In this document: piece by piece, positions 34,235 to 43,799 of the stretch
Layout: each line of letters starts with the position of its first letter
Numbering within the stretch: the first letter of the stretch is position 1
NCBI GenBank assembly: GCA_018818835.1
Contig: JAHIRD010000110.1
Span: 1 to 64,000, forward strand
Length of the DNA: 64,000 nt
DNA from: Pseudomonadota bacterium
GTDB lineage: Bacteria; Desulfobacterota; Desulfobacteria; Desulfobacterales; Desulfolunaceae
Direction of reading: 5' to 3'
Made by a program: the position numbers and the translations under genes
Notes under the pieces: generated by a model
Told to the model about the DNA's origin: nothing
What the model saw: the letters and a program-made list of their open reading frames with translations, nothing else
Databases searched by the model: none

Positions 34235-34777
34235 TTACCTGGTCCACCAGTAATCCGGTTTCACCGATCCCTCCACTTTTTTCGGGGCGATACCCTTTTC
34301 ATGAAGCCATGCCATGACCTTTGCCACGGCAGGGTCCAGGCTTGCCTCAACCTCAATGGAGAGTTCTGTGCCCACCCCCGTATCCTTGGGAATGATTCCC
34401 AGAATGGAGAACTCTTCCACGCCCTGGTCGTTCAGCTCCATCAGTTGAATCAGATCGAAAAAACCCACCTGATGGGGAGACATCTTCAGGTCCGCCGGCC
34501 TGCAAAGGATATCGTTCCCGGCAATCATGCGGATATCCCCCGGCTGCCCGGAAACATCAAGCGCATCAATGATCAGCAGCCAGTCTTTACCCAGGATCTC
34601 AGACTGGAGGGCCGCTCCGGCCGTTCCGCCGTCGACCAGATCCACATGGTCCGGAAACACATAGGCCGCTTCCAGGTATTTCAGGACTTTAATGCCGATG
34701 CCGTCGTCTTTCTGCAGAACATTGCCCACACCGACGATGACTCCCTTTTTATCACGTTCGTGTTTTTCCTTTTCCAA
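34235..34777 (-). CDS. hybD: HybD-type hydrogenase maturation protease
   Basis: An endopeptidase of about 180 residues for the adjacent HybC. GVGNVLQKDDGIGIKVLKYL carries the first metal-binding acidic residue, and LLIIDALDVSGQPGD the second region. Later EEFSILGIIPKD is typical of HyaD/HybD/HupD. The start is not fixed: TTG 34777 has AAAGGAAA 6 bases upstream and overlaps the hybC stop by 26 bases; ATG 34804 is the alternative. Fifth gene of hybOABCD in the same order as in E. coli. Confidence 0.85.
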   Translation of the reverse strand: MEKEKHERDKKGVIVGVGNVLQKDDGIGIKVLKYLEAAYVFPDHVDLVDGGTAGAALQSEILGKDWLLIIDALDVSGQPGDIRMIAGNDILCRPADLKMSPHQVGFFDLIQLMELNDQGVEEFSILGIIPKDTGVGTELSIEVEASLDPAVAKVMAWLHEKGIAPKKVEGSVKPDYWWTR

Positions 34778-36482
34778 TCTCGTTTCCTTTCGGATCAAAC
34801 GCATGTACCGCACAGGCCATGCATGGATCATAGCTGTGAACCGTTCTCAAGGCCTCCAGGGGTTCATGCAAATCGGCAATGGGATTGCCGATCAGCGATG
34901 CTTCCGTGGGGCCGGGATTGCCGTCCTTGTCCCTGGGGCAGAGATTCCAGGTTGAGGGAACCACGGCCTGATAATTGGCGATCTTGCCGTTTTTGATCAC
35001 CACCCAGTGGGACAGGAATCCGCGAGGTGCTTCATGTATACCAAAGCCGCTGATTTCACCCTTGGGGTAGACCGGAGGATTGCACACGGACAAATCCCCT
35101 GAACCGATGTTGTCCACCAGCTTCTGCCAGTTGGTCAGAGCCAGGTCGAGGATGGCCGCACAGCGGATTACCCGGGATCCATGGCGACCCATGGTCGACG
35201 GGATGGCATTCAAAAAGCCGTTCATGTCCAGATCGGCTGCGCTGCTCACCGAGGTTGCAGCACCCAGGGCGTTGACGTTATCCACAAACTGCTTGGTGTA
35301 TTTTTGGGTCAAGGGATCGCCCAGTTTGTAGCTGGTCAACACCTGGGCCGCCGGTCCCACTTGCATGCGCCGTCCGTCGAACCGTGGGCTTTTGACCCAG
35401 GAGTACTTGCCTTCATGGTCAAAGCCCGTAAAATTGGGCTCGGTGGTCTCTTTGTAAGGATGCAGTTCCCAATCGCCATCATACCAGGAATGGGCCACGG
35501 ATTCAGCGACATTTTTCTCGATGTATTTATCCCCGAAACCCTTGACCGCCGTGATCTTATTATCAATCAGCGTTCCGCCCAGAGACAAAAACTCCGTGCC
35601 GCGAGTGTCCATGGGGAATTCCGGTACTGCCAGCATGTCCGTCACGCCGATGCCGTATGTGGCCCAGGGCATGTACTGACTCATGATGGCGCAGACATCC
35701 GGAAAATAAACCTGAATAACAAAATCACGGACAGCGTCCAAATAGCCTTTGACTTTGAGAAGGGTGGTCATATTGAGAGCCGTTTCCTGATTCAGATCAA
35801 TGGCATTGGCCACACCGCCCACGGCAAGGTTCTGGATATGGGGCGTCTTGCTGCCCAGAAGGCCGACCACTTCATTGGCTTTCCGGAGATGCTCAAAGGA
35901 CTGGAGGTAATGGGCCACGGCCATCAGGTTCAGTTCCGGGGTTAGATGCATGGCCTTATGGCCCCAATATCCGTTGTTGAAGATGCCCAACTGACCGCTG
36001 TTCAAGACACCGGTGATTTTATCTTTGACCGCTTTGAACTCGGCTGCGGAATTGCCTTTCCAGTCGGGAGAAATCATCTGGGCGACCTTTGAAGCGGCTT
36101 TGGGATCGGCTTTGGCCGCCGAGGCCACATCCACCCAGTCCAGGGCGGATAAGGTATAAAAATGTGAAATATGGTCAAAAATCGAATGGGCAGCAACAAT
36201 GATATTCCGGATCATCTGGGCATTGATGGGGACATCCAGATCCAGGGCATTTTCCACGGCCCGCACTGATGCCAGGGCATGGACGGTGGTGCACACACCA
36301 CAGAACCTTTGGGTAAAAATCCAGGCTTCTCCCGGATCTTTTCCCATGAGAATCTGTTCGATCCCCCGGAACATGGTGCCCGCAGACCACGCATCAATGA
36401 TCCGACCATCCTTGACCTTGATATCAACTCTTAAATGGCCCTCAATACGTGAAATGGGGTCTATGGTTATAATTTTTGACAT
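34752..36482 (-). CDS. hybC: periplasmic [NiFe] hydrogenase large subunit (Hyb type)
   Basis: A 576-residue catalytic subunit of an H2-uptake enzyme. Nickel ligands are in RFCGVCTTVHALASVRAVE (L1, near residue 59) and DPCMACAVH (L4) near the C-terminus, with normal cysteines, in contrast to the Sec of the nearby mvhA. The tail after the final His (AFDPKGNEIGKGKTRT) is the peptide removed by HybD. It has no signal of its own, as the complex rides on the Tat signal of HybO. It is 3 bases downstream of hybB. Confidence 0.95.
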   Translation of the reverse strand: MSKIITIDPISRIEGHLRVDIKVKDGRIIDAWSAGTMFRGIEQILMGKDPGEAWIFTQRFCGVCTTVHALASVRAVENALDLDVPINAQMIRNIIVAAHSIFDHISHFYTLSALDWVDVASAAKADPKAASKVAQMISPDWKGNSAAEFKAVKDKITGVLNSGQLGIFNNGYWGHKAMHLTPELNLMAVAHYLQSFEHLRKANEVVGLLGSKTPHIQNLAVGGVANAIDLNQETALNMTTLLKVKGYLDAVRDFVIQVYFPDVCAIMSQYMPWATYGIGVTDMLAVPEFPMDTRGTEFLSLGGTLIDNKITAVKGFGDKYIEKNVAESVAHSWYDGDWELHPYKETTEPNFTGFDHEGKYSWVKSPRFDGRRMQVGPAAQVLTSYKLGDPLTQKYTKQFVDNVNALGAATSVSSAADLDMNGFLNAIPSTMGRHGSRVIRCAAILDLALTNWQKLVDNIGSGDLSVCNPPVYPKGEISGFGIHEAPRGFLSHWVVIKNGKIANYQAVVPSTWNLCPRDKDGNPGPTEASLIGNPIADLHEPLEALRTVHSYDPCMACAVHAFDPKGNEIGKGKTRT

Positions 36483-36485
36483 CGA

Positions 36486-37652
36486 TTATCTCCTTTCCTT
36501 CGCAATAATAGGAAATGTTTTAATGATCATAATGAAAAAGATAAGTTGCAGGCAGACCATGCCCAGGGATATGGACAGTTCGGGGACCGATGGGAAATAG
36601 GTCACACCCGGAACCGGATGGAATCCGATGATATAGACGTTGAGGCGGTACAGGGACCCTGCTGCCATGATCAGACAGCTCCCCAGGAAAATATTGTTCG
36701 GTTTCATCCGAACCTGATCGTTTCTCACACACCAGAGCCCGCCCACCATGAGCAGCATTTCCGTCCAGAACGAGATGCTGTCCAAATTACCTTTAAAGGC
36801 CAGGGCCATGGCCCCGGATCTGAGCACTTCGCTCATCCTCAGGACTAAAAACACAAACATGATCATGAACATGACCTTGGCCAGCTGGCTGAGGATTTCC
36901 ATGTGCTGGGTTTCCTTGTAATCGTGGGACACCAGCATTTCTGTCACGATCACGCAGCCGTATCCCATGGCCATGCATGAAATCAGGTGATGGAGGGAAA
37001 TCAGCGGGCTCTGCCAGAGCGGGCTGATTTTCTGGCCCATGACCACGGCCAGGCCGCCGAGACCCGATTGGTGCATGGTGGGAAGCAGGATTCCCAGGGA
37101 AATGATCAAAAACAAAAATCGATCAAGAAAGGCATAGAGTTTATCGAGAACGACCCGCAGCCGCCCCTCCACATGGGAAAACTTTTCAATGATGGCCGGG
37201 GCGATTTCCAGGGAAAGAACACCGATATAGGTCATGACGCAAAGCCCCACTTCGAAAAGCACCGAGTTTCCCTGCCAGTATTTGGGTATCAGAAAGTTGA
37301 ACAGGCCCCAATACCGCCCCACATCGTAAAACAGGGAAAAGCCGGCAAAGGAGTAGCCCAGCAAGGATATAAGCAGGGCCGGACGGACGTAACGATGGTA
37401 GTGCCCCTGGTTGAACAGGTACACGGTAAAGGCACAGGCATAACCACCGCAGACCAGGGCCGCCCCCACGATCACGTTGATCACTTTCCAGATCCCCCAG
37501 GGCATGTAATTGGACAGGTTGGATACGGCACCGATGCCGTAGATGTAACGAACGAACAGGAAGTAGATACCGGCCCCGGCGACGAACAGCATTAAAATCA
37601 CCGATGGTGTCAGTATTTTTCCCCCTAAGGGTTTGGCATTGACATGAGCCAT
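36486..37652 (-). CDS. hybB: HybB/NrfD-family integral membrane quinone-reactive subunit
   Basis: A 388-residue membrane protein with about ten helices and little else, of the NrfD/PsrC/HybB type. Charged conserved residues occur between helices (NYMPWGIWKVINVIVGAAL near 47-65; YDVGRYWG near 108). It takes electrons from the HybA iron-sulfur protein and reduces menaquinone, linking periplasmic H2 oxidation to the membrane pool. It lies 3 bases from both hybA and hybC. Confidence 0.92.
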   Translation of the reverse strand: MAHVNAKPLGGKILTPSVILMLFVAGAGIYFLFVRYIYGIGAVSNLSNYMPWGIWKVINVIVGAALVCGGYACAFTVYLFNQGHYHRYVRPALLISLLGYSFAGFSLFYDVGRYWGLFNFLIPKYWQGNSVLFEVGLCVMTYIGVLSLEIAPAIIEKFSHVEGRLRVVLDKLYAFLDRFLFLIISLGILLPTMHQSGLGGLAVVMGQKISPLWQSPLISLHHLISCMAMGYGCVIVTEMLVSHDYKETQHMEILSQLAKVMFMIMFVFLVLRMSEVLRSGAMALAFKGNLDSISFWTEMLLMVGGLWCVRNDQVRMKPNNIFLGSCLIMAAGSLYRLNVYIIGFHPVPGVTYFPSVPELSISLGMVCLQLIFFIMIIKTFPIIAKERR

Positions 37653-37655
37653 GGT

Positions 37656-38549
37656 TTATTCCTCCGTTTTCTTGTGCGATTTCCGGATATTCCGGAATGC
37701 GGCTATGGCCAGACCAATGTAAATCACAATGGGAGCAACCATATTTTGATAGATGGTATGTTGAATGCCTTCGCTGATTCGGGCCGACGAATACTCCGGA
37801 AGGTCCGGTAATCCCAATTTGTCAAAGGGCACGCCTGCCATATACAGGACACCCGTGCCGCCACTGTCAAGCTCGCCGTAAATTTTATCCTGAAAATACG
37901 TGCCGGGATTTTTGCGGATGCGGCTTTTGGCCGTTTTAATAAGGTCCTGCTGGATACCGAAGGCAATGGCGCCCGTAGGGCAGGCATTGGAACAGGCCGT
38001 TTGCCCCTTGTCAAGCAAGCCGTTGTTGGCGCACATCTCGCATTTACGTATCCGGCCATATTGAGCGTCAAATTCATATTTGGGGATGTTGAAGGGGCAA
38101 CCCATCTGGCAGTAACGACACCCCACGCAGGCATCAATATTCCAGGTCACCACACCGTTGTCTTGCTTGATCAGGGCCGACGTGGGACAGCCTGACACGC
38201 AGGCCGGATCCACGCAGTGCATGCACTGACGTTTGATAAACGATTGCTCCTGGTCCCCTGTGTAAAGTTTGACAATGGTCAGGGTTTTGTCCGAAAGATC
38301 GATGGGGGCATCCCATATTCCCTGGGGATCGTATTCAAAGGGCATGCCGTTGGCTTTTTTGCAGGCCACCTCACAGGAGCGGCACCCGATGCATTTGGTG
38401 GCGTCATAAAGCATCCCCACATCCTCGTCGTGGCGGGGCCTCAATTTCATGGCCACCGCGCTTTTGGCGGATAACAGAGGAGCCGCCATGACACCGACCC
38501 CGGCCAGGGCCATCCGTTTAAAAAACTGTCTGCGGTTAGTCGTCTTCAT
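37656..38549 (-). CDS. hybA: HybA-type 4x[4Fe-4S] ferredoxin subunit, Tat-exported
   Basis: A 297-residue periplasmic electron-transfer protein. A twin-arginine signal (TNRRQFFKRMALAGVGV) is followed by four ferredoxin-like motifs, among them CIGCRSCEVACKKANG, CMHCVDPACVSGCP, CVGCRYCQMGCPFNIP and CEMCANNG...CSNACPTGA. A C-terminal membrane helix (IVIYIGLAIAAF) anchors it to HybB. Met 38549 is preferred because GAGGATGATACCC lies before it; ATG 38558 is closer to the site than usual. It overlaps hybO by 14 bases. Confidence 0.93.
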   Translation of the reverse strand: MKTTNRRQFFKRMALAGVGVMAAPLLSAKSAVAMKLRPRHDEDVGMLYDATKCIGCRSCEVACKKANGMPFEYDPQGIWDAPIDLSDKTLTIVKLYTGDQEQSFIKRQCMHCVDPACVSGCPTSALIKQDNGVVTWNIDACVGCRYCQMGCPFNIPKYEFDAQYGRIRKCEMCANNGLLDKGQTACSNACPTGAIAFGIQQDLIKTAKSRIRKNPGTYFQDKIYGELDSGGTGVLYMAGVPFDKLGLPDLPEYSSARISEGIQHTIYQNMVAPIVIYIGLAIAAFRNIRKSHKKTEE

Positions 38550-39654
38550 GGGTATCATCCTCGCTGTTTTTAAGGCTGATTGTCTTGGTGGCCACGGCGG
38601 TCACAACAGACCCGAGGACAGCACCGGCGATCCCTGTGGCCAAGGGACTGATTTTCTTGTTCCCCGGTTCCACGGGCCGGGGATAGACTTGGGGCGGTGT
38701 GGCGGTGGTCACCATGTCGGAGACTTCAAACAAAGGCTTGGTGAAGCCCACACCCTTTTCAATGCATCCGAAGCAGGGGTGGCCAATGGACACCGGCCAC
38801 CTTTTTTCTGCATTGAACCCCTGTTCAGGGCAGTTGCCATAGGTGCTGGGACCTTTGCAGCCGAGTTTGTAAAGACAGTAGCCTTTCCGGTGGCCCTCAT
38901 CGCCGAAGGCGTTTGCAAACCGGCCGCTGTCAAAGTGGGCCCTGCGCTCACACTGATCGTGAATCAGGGTTCCGTAGGCAAATTTCGGGCGGTTTTGGCT
39001 GTCGAGGGTAGGGACGCCGTACATCAGATAATGAACCACCGTGGACAGAAAGTTATGGGGATTGGGCGGACATCCCGGAACGTTAATCACCGGCTTTTCG
39101 ATCTGCATCGCATTTAATGTGGTGAGCACACCCTGGGCTCCCGTGGGATTGGGACCCGCAGATGGGATGCCCCCCCAGGCCGCACAGGAGCCGATGGCTA
39201 TGATCGCCGCGGCATTGGTGGCCGTTTTTTTGAGAATGCTGGCAGCCGTCTGTCCGCTGATGGTGCAGTAATTCCCCCCGGCTTTCGTAGGAATGGACCC
39301 TTCCACCACCAGCACATATTTGTTTCTGTACCTCTCCATGGCCCGGACCAGATTATCTTCAATCTGATGGCCCGATGCGGCAAACAGGGTTTCATGGTAT
39401 TCCAGGGAAATAATATTAAGGATCAAATCCGCGACATCGGGTTCGGTGGACCGAAGCAGGGATTCCGTGCATCCGGTGCACTCCTGGAAATGCAGCCAGA
39501 TCACTGCGGGTTTTTCTTTTTTCGCAAACGCCTGGCACAAATCCGGAACCACGGCTGTGGATAGCCCGAGCACAGCGGCTGTCGTTGCGGATAGTTTCAT
39601 GAAATCACGGCGATTCATGGGTTTATTAAGAACCATTCGTCTATTACCAGCCAT
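38536..39654 (-). CDS. hybO: periplasmic [NiFe] hydrogenase small subunit (Hyb type)
   Basis: A 372-residue subunit with a twin-arginine signal (MNRRDFMKLSATTAAVLG), the proximal cluster motif ECTGCTESLLR, then GSCAAWGGIPSAGPNP and PGCPPNPHNFL. C-terminal distal and medial cluster cysteines lie in CERRAHFDSGRF, CLYKLGCKGPSTYGNCP and CFGCIEKG. A C-terminal hydrophobic helix (GIAGAVLGSVVTAVA) anchors it in the membrane. GAGAGG precedes ATG 39654. First gene of hybOABCD, divergent from hypA across 620 bases. Confidence 0.95.
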   Translation of the reverse strand: MAGNRRMVLNKPMNRRDFMKLSATTAAVLGLSTAVVPDLCQAFAKKEKPAVIWLHFQECTGCTESLLRSTEPDVADLILNIISLEYHETLFAASGHQIEDNLVRAMERYRNKYVLVVEGSIPTKAGGNYCTISGQTAASILKKTATNAAAIIAIGSCAAWGGIPSAGPNPTGAQGVLTTLNAMQIEKPVINVPGCPPNPHNFLSTVVHYLMYGVPTLDSQNRPKFAYGTLIHDQCERRAHFDSGRFANAFGDEGHRKGYCLYKLGCKGPSTYGNCPEQGFNAEKRWPVSIGHPCFGCIEKGVGFTKPLFEVSDMVTTATPPQVYPRPVEPGNKKISPLATGIAGAVLGSVVTAVATKTISLKNSEDDTHEDD

Positions 39655-40274
39655 AGAAACCTCTCAATGTATTAAAATTTAATAACAATAGGGAACTCCA
39701 CGGGACCAAGGCCAACTCGGGCCTCGATCCGGCCAAAATGTGCGGACATCACAGATTCCGGAAATCTGTGATCATCCATGATTGACCCATAGAGAGGCGT
39801 GCCTTTTCGGATTGACAACAGTCAGGCAAGGCCGCGCCTACTCAGGGAACATGCGGTTATTGGTGTTTTCCATCAGATATCGCAACATTTATTCTTTCCT
39901 CGCAGGTTGATAAAAAAAAATCAAGCGAATTGTGCAATGTAATCAAAATTATTTATTTTTGACATTTTATGCGAATTGTGCAACATGTGCAATATATGTT
40001 ATATTGTTAAACAAATTCAGAGAGTTGAAATTGTGTGCAATAAGGTGCGTGGGCCAACAGGCCTTTTCAGGGTAACTTCTGGCATTGACGTAAAAAACGA
40101 CTGGTGATAAAGATTAGAACGACACACCACCCAAAATCGAAAGATTTTGTTTTGAAATGTTTATCATCGGTATACCAAGGCTGTTAATCGTGCTGGGCAT
40201 TTCCGGTTTGGCAGAAGAGGGCATACATTTTCTCTAAATCGCTTTTATCATTTAATTTTTTGGGAAATAGTCAA
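39655..40274. promoter_or_regulatory. divergent hybO/hypA regulatory region
   Basis: The 620-base gap holds no gene. A palindrome, TCACAGATT-CCGGA-AATCTGTGA, lies at 39749-39771. A 13-base direct repeat GCGAATTGTGCAA occurs at 39925-39937 and 39971-39983 with a related TTGTGTGCAA at 40031. The stretch 39990-40010 is a small palindrome (CAATATA-TGT-TATATTG), and CAAAATC-GAAA-GATTTTG (40132-40149) is a hairpin. These are good candidates for operators controlling both hydrogenase structural and maturation genes. No sigma54 -24/-12 pair was recognised. Confidence 0.55.
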
Positions 40275-40625
40275 ATGCACGAACTAAGTATCGCAAGCAG
40301 CCTTATTGAAACGGCCGCAAACCATGTGCCCGAGGGCAACACCCTTCAAGGCGTCCATATCACTGTCGGCGATTTATCCGGTATATGCGCCGAATCCCTT
40401 GATTTTTGTTTTTCCATCGTTGCACGGGAAAAAGGCCACCCCTCAGCCCGGTTGATCATCACACCCATCCCGGCCCGCTTTCATTGCCGGATGTGCCTGA
40501 AAGACTATGAGGCAGCGTCCGTCTATCATACCTGCCCTTTTTGCGAATCACTGGAGAGAGATATTCTTGAAGGTGATCGATTCACCATTGACGCCATTGA
40601 TGTGGAGGAAATAAACCATGTGTGA
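40275..40625 (+). CDS. hypA: HypA nickel metallochaperone
   Basis: A 116-residue nickel insertion protein. It begins with the invariant MHEL, whose N-terminus and His2 bind Ni; this fixes the start at 40275 rather than at the ATG five codons upstream. The structural zinc is bound by two CxxC pairs (CRMCLKD near 75 and CPFCES near 93). It works with HypB to load Ni into hydrogenase large subunits. It overlaps hypB by 8 bases and leads the plus-strand hypABFCDE operon. Confidence 0.95.
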   Translation: MHELSIASSLIETAANHVPEGNTLQGVHITVGDLSGICAESLDFCFSIVAREKGHPSARLIITPIPARFHCRMCLKDYEAASVYHTCPFCESLERDILEGDRFTIDAIDVEEINHV

Positions 40626-41343
40626 AACCTGTGGATGCCCCGAAGCAAAAAACCCGACGTTTGGCCATGCCCATCATCACCCGGGCACCGCAACCATCAC
40701 CGTTGGTGAGGACGTGCTTTCGAAAAACAACCTCTATGCGGAAAAAAACCGGGCATTGATCTCATCGCGCGGTATATTTTCCATCAATATCATTTCCTCT
40801 CCGGGAAGCGGTAAAACCACGTTGCTTGAGGCTTTGGGACACCATTTCGGCCAGGACATGACGGTGATCGAAGGAGACGTTCAAACGACTCGGGATGCCG
40901 AACGGATCATCCGCTCAGGAAGCCGTGCCTATCAGATTCAAACCAACGGCGCCTGCCATCTTGACGCCCACGCCGTGGGGCATGCCATGGACGATCTGGA
41001 CCTTACCGGCTGCAGGCTGCTGGTCATCGAAAATGTCGGCAACCTGGTCTGCCCGGCGGGCTATGATTTGGGGGAACATGAAAAAATGGCCATCCTCTCC
41101 TTGCCGGAAGGGGATGATAAGGTCCTGAAATACCCAGCTCTTTTTTCCCGGATACAGGGCTTGATTATCAATAAAATCGACCTTCGTGACTATCTTGACT
41201 TTGATATGGAAAAGGCCATCAACGAATGCCGGAGCCTCAATCGGCAGTTTGACGTCTTTAAACTCTCCGCCAAAACCCATGAGGGTGTATCGAAACTCAC
41301 GGATTACCTTGAACAACGCATGGATTCGTTAAAGGCGTCATGA
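40618..41343 (+). CDS. hypB: HypB GTPase, nickel delivery
   Basis: A 241-residue GTPase. The N-terminal metal site CETCGCPEA is followed by a short His cluster (HAHHH). The G1 P-loop SSPGSGKTTLLEAL is near residue 61, with GDVQTTRDAERI as switch region and NKIDLRDYLDF as G4-type specificity motif. It supplies energy-gated transfer of Ni with HypA. Its stop overlaps the hypF start (ATGA). Confidence 0.96.
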   Translation: MCETCGCPEAKNPTFGHAHHHPGTATITVGEDVLSKNNLYAEKNRALISSRGIFSINIISSPGSGKTTLLEALGHHFGQDMTVIEGDVQTTRDAERIIRSGSRAYQIQTNGACHLDAHAVGHAMDDLDLTGCRLLVIENVGNLVCPAGYDLGEHEKMAILSLPEGDDKVLKYPALFSRIQGLIINKIDLRDYLDFDMEKAINECRSLNRQFDVFKLSAKTHEGVSKLTDYLEQRMDSLKAS

Positions 41344-43799
41344 AACACTCCGGATGGAATTTAACGATCACGGGGACGGTGCAGGGGGTTGGCTTCAGGC
41401 CCTTTGTCTATTGTACCGCCGGTGAGTTCGGAATCACGGGCTCGGTTCGAAACACATCGTCCGGCGTGGAGATTCTCGCCTTTGGTGACGATGACCGGGT
41501 GGAGCGATTTGTCCGAAAAATCAAAACATCCCCCCCCCCCCTGGCCGAGATCGTAACTCTTTCATCTGTTCAGCTTCAGGCAAGCACCCGTATCCCGTCA
41601 GAATTTACCATCGAAACCAGTCAGGAAGGCGCCGCCGCCCATGTCACCGTACCCAGGGATACCACGTTCTGCGAGACCTGCCTGACAGAATTATTGGACG
41701 AAAACAACCGGCGCTTCGCCCATCCCTTTATCAATTGCACACAATGCGGTCCGCGTTACTCGATTATCAAAAAACTGCCATACGACCGGCAACACACCAC
41801 CATGGCCTCCTTTGACATGTGTGAGACCTGTAAAAAGGAATACTCGGAACCCACCTCACGGCGCTTTCACGCCCAGCCCACATGTTGCCATGACTGCGGA
41901 CCAGTGCTTTCCTTTGTGGATAACGAGAACAAGCCCATTGAGACACACGATTGTATTTCAGCTACGGCGAAGGCCCTTTACGAAAACACCATTGTGGCCA
42001 TCAAAGGTGTGGGAGGGTTTCACCTGGCCTGCCGGGCAGATGCTGACGGTGTGGTCGAACGGCTCCGGCAGCGGAAAAGAAGACCGCATAAGCCCCTGGC
42101 CCTGATGGTTAAATCCCTGGAAGAGGCGAAACGGTTTGCCCACATCTCCAAAGCCGAAGAACGGCTGCTTCAAAGTCCCGAACGCCCCATCGTGCTTTTA
42201 CGGAAAAACGACCAGTGGGAAAACCACCTCTGTCCTGGCGTTACCTTTATGATTGACACCGTGGGCGTGATGCTCCCCTCCAGCCCGCTCCATTATCTGC
42301 TGCTGGAAAAAACATCCGATTTCCCGCTGGTCATGACCAGCGGCAACCCGTCCGGTGACGTGCTTTGCTGCGAAAATGATGATGCCCTTTCTAAATTAAA
42401 TAGTATTGCCGATTATTTTCTGCTCCATAACCGTCCCATTCATATGCGCATCGATGACTCTGTGATCAGAATCATCGACGACACCCCTGTCATGGTGCGC
42501 CACGCCCGGGGTTATGTGCCCAGATCCCTTCCGGCCCCGATTTCCTTAGACGGCCTGGTCGCCCTGGGGGGCATTCAAAAAAGCAGCATCGCCCTGGGCA
42601 GAAACAAAACCGCCTATGTTTCACAGTATCTGGGAAGCGCCGAACACATGGCCACCATTGCCCATGCCGATGGGGCCATGGCCCATTTGGAGGAACTCCT
42701 GGGTATCACACCCAAGGCCATGGCCCATGACAGCCATCCCAACAATCCCTTGCTCCATGTGAAACGGCCCCAAGGGCTCCCCTTGATCCCCATCCAGCAT
42801 CACCATGCCCATGCCGCAGCCTGCCTGGGAGAAAACAGCCACCCGGGACCTGCGATTTGTGTGGTCTTTGACGGGACAGGGTGGGGCGAAGACGGCACCA
42901 TCTGGGGTGGAGAGTTTCTCATTGCCGACTACAGTCACGTTTATCGTGCGGCGCATTTAAAGGACGTGCCCATGCCCGGCGGTGATGCGGCGGTTCGTTA
43001 TCCCGGTCGGATGGCGTTTTCCATACTGTATCAACGGCTGGGCGATCAGGCCAAGGACCTGATTGCCTGGATGGATGATTCCGAAAAAAACACCCTGGCC
43101 GCCATGCTGGATGCGAATCTCAATTGCCCCAAAACGACCAGCATGGGCAGGCTTTTTGACAGCGCGGCAGCCCTGCTTGATCTCTGCCGGGAGAGAACTT
43201 ACGAAGGGCAGCCGGCCATGGAACTGGAAGCCTTGGCAGACCCTTTCGAAAAAGGCGTTTACGACTATGACTGTGACTGGACAGGCCCCGCCTTTTTGAT
43301 CGACGGGGCATCCATTCTGATAAAGATGGTGCAGGATATCGCAGACGGGGTTGAACCACCCATGATAGCAGCCCGTTTTCATAATACCATCGCCGCCCTT
43401 GCGGCTGATATCGTTGGCCGTCTTGCCGAACAAACACAGATAAACACAGCCGCCCTGTCCGGCGGTTGTTTTGCCAACCGGTTCCTTTTCAAAGAGACAA
43501 AAAAACGCATCAACGCATTGGACATCCAGCTGCTTCATCATCACCATCTGCCACCGGGTGATGAATGCGTCTCCTACGGCCAGTTGCTCATTGCCGCTGA
43601 AACGCTGAAGGGTTCACAAAACGAACAACCGGATTGGTTTAAGGGCCTCCGACGGCCCTTCCGGGGGACCAGATCCCCGCGTTCACAGGGACAAGCTTTT
43701 AAAATCCGGACAAATGGGTTTCATTACGCGTCGGGGCACGGCGTGCTATACCCAACGGAACCTGTTTGTCAAACTTTTCAAAAGGCCTACCCAGCGTAG
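41340..43799 (+). CDS. hypF: HypF carbamoyltransferase (cyanide ligand synthesis)
   Basis: An 819-residue frame. The acylphosphatase domain (TVQGVGFRPFVYCTAGEFG near 12) is followed by two zinc-finger motifs (CETCLTELL, CTQCGPR; CETCKKEY, CCHDCGP), a YrdC-like domain (about 200-390) and a Kae1-like carbamoyltransferase domain (HHHAHAAACLGE near 481, SGGCFANRFLF). With HypE it makes the CN ligands of the Fe centre from carbamoyl phosphate. The conserved protein ends near residue 760. The last 50 or so residues are read from repeat element E5, so the natural stop has been lost or overwritten. Confidence 0.95.
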   Translation: MKHSGWNLTITGTVQGVGFRPFVYCTAGEFGITGSVRNTSSGVEILAFGDDDRVERFVRKIKTSPPPLAEIVTLSSVQLQASTRIPSEFTIETSQEGAAAHVTVPRDTTFCETCLTELLDENNRRFAHPFINCTQCGPRYSIIKKLPYDRQHTTMASFDMCETCKKEYSEPTSRRFHAQPTCCHDCGPVLSFVDNENKPIETHDCISATAKALYENTIVAIKGVGGFHLACRADADGVVERLRQRKRRPHKPLALMVKSLEEAKRFAHISKAEERLLQSPERPIVLLRKNDQWENHLCPGVTFMIDTVGVMLPSSPLHYLLLEKTSDFPLVMTSGNPSGDVLCCENDDALSKLNSIADYFLLHNRPIHMRIDDSVIRIIDDTPVMVRHARGYVPRSLPAPISLDGLVALGGIQKSSIALGRNKTAYVSQYLGSAEHMATIAHADGAMAHLEELLGITPKAMAHDSHPNNPLLHVKRPQGLPLIPIQHHHAHAAACLGENSHPGPAICVVFDGTGWGEDGTIWGGEFLIADYSHVYRAAHLKDVPMPGGDAAVRYPGRMAFSILYQRLGDQAKDLIAWMDDSEKNTLAAMLDANLNCPKTTSMGRLFDSAAALLDLCRERTYEGQPAMELEALADPFEKGVYDYDCDWTGPAFLIDGASILIKMVQDIADGVEPPMIAARFHNTIAALAADIVGRLAEQTQINTAALSGGCFANRFLFKETKKRINALDIQLLHHHHLPPGDECVSYGQLLIAAETLKGSQNEQPDWFKGLRRPFRGTRSPRSQGQAFKIRTNGFHYASGHGVLYPTEPVCQTFQKAYPA

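Noticed and set aside
34752-36482. Sec in the Hyb large subunit
   Set aside because: The C-terminal motif is DPCMACAVH with ordinary cysteine codons; only the Mvh enzyme has UGA.
39901-40080. sigma54 (-24/-12) promoter for hybO or hypA
   Set aside because: No GG-N10-GC pair matching the consensus could be placed convincingly on either strand.
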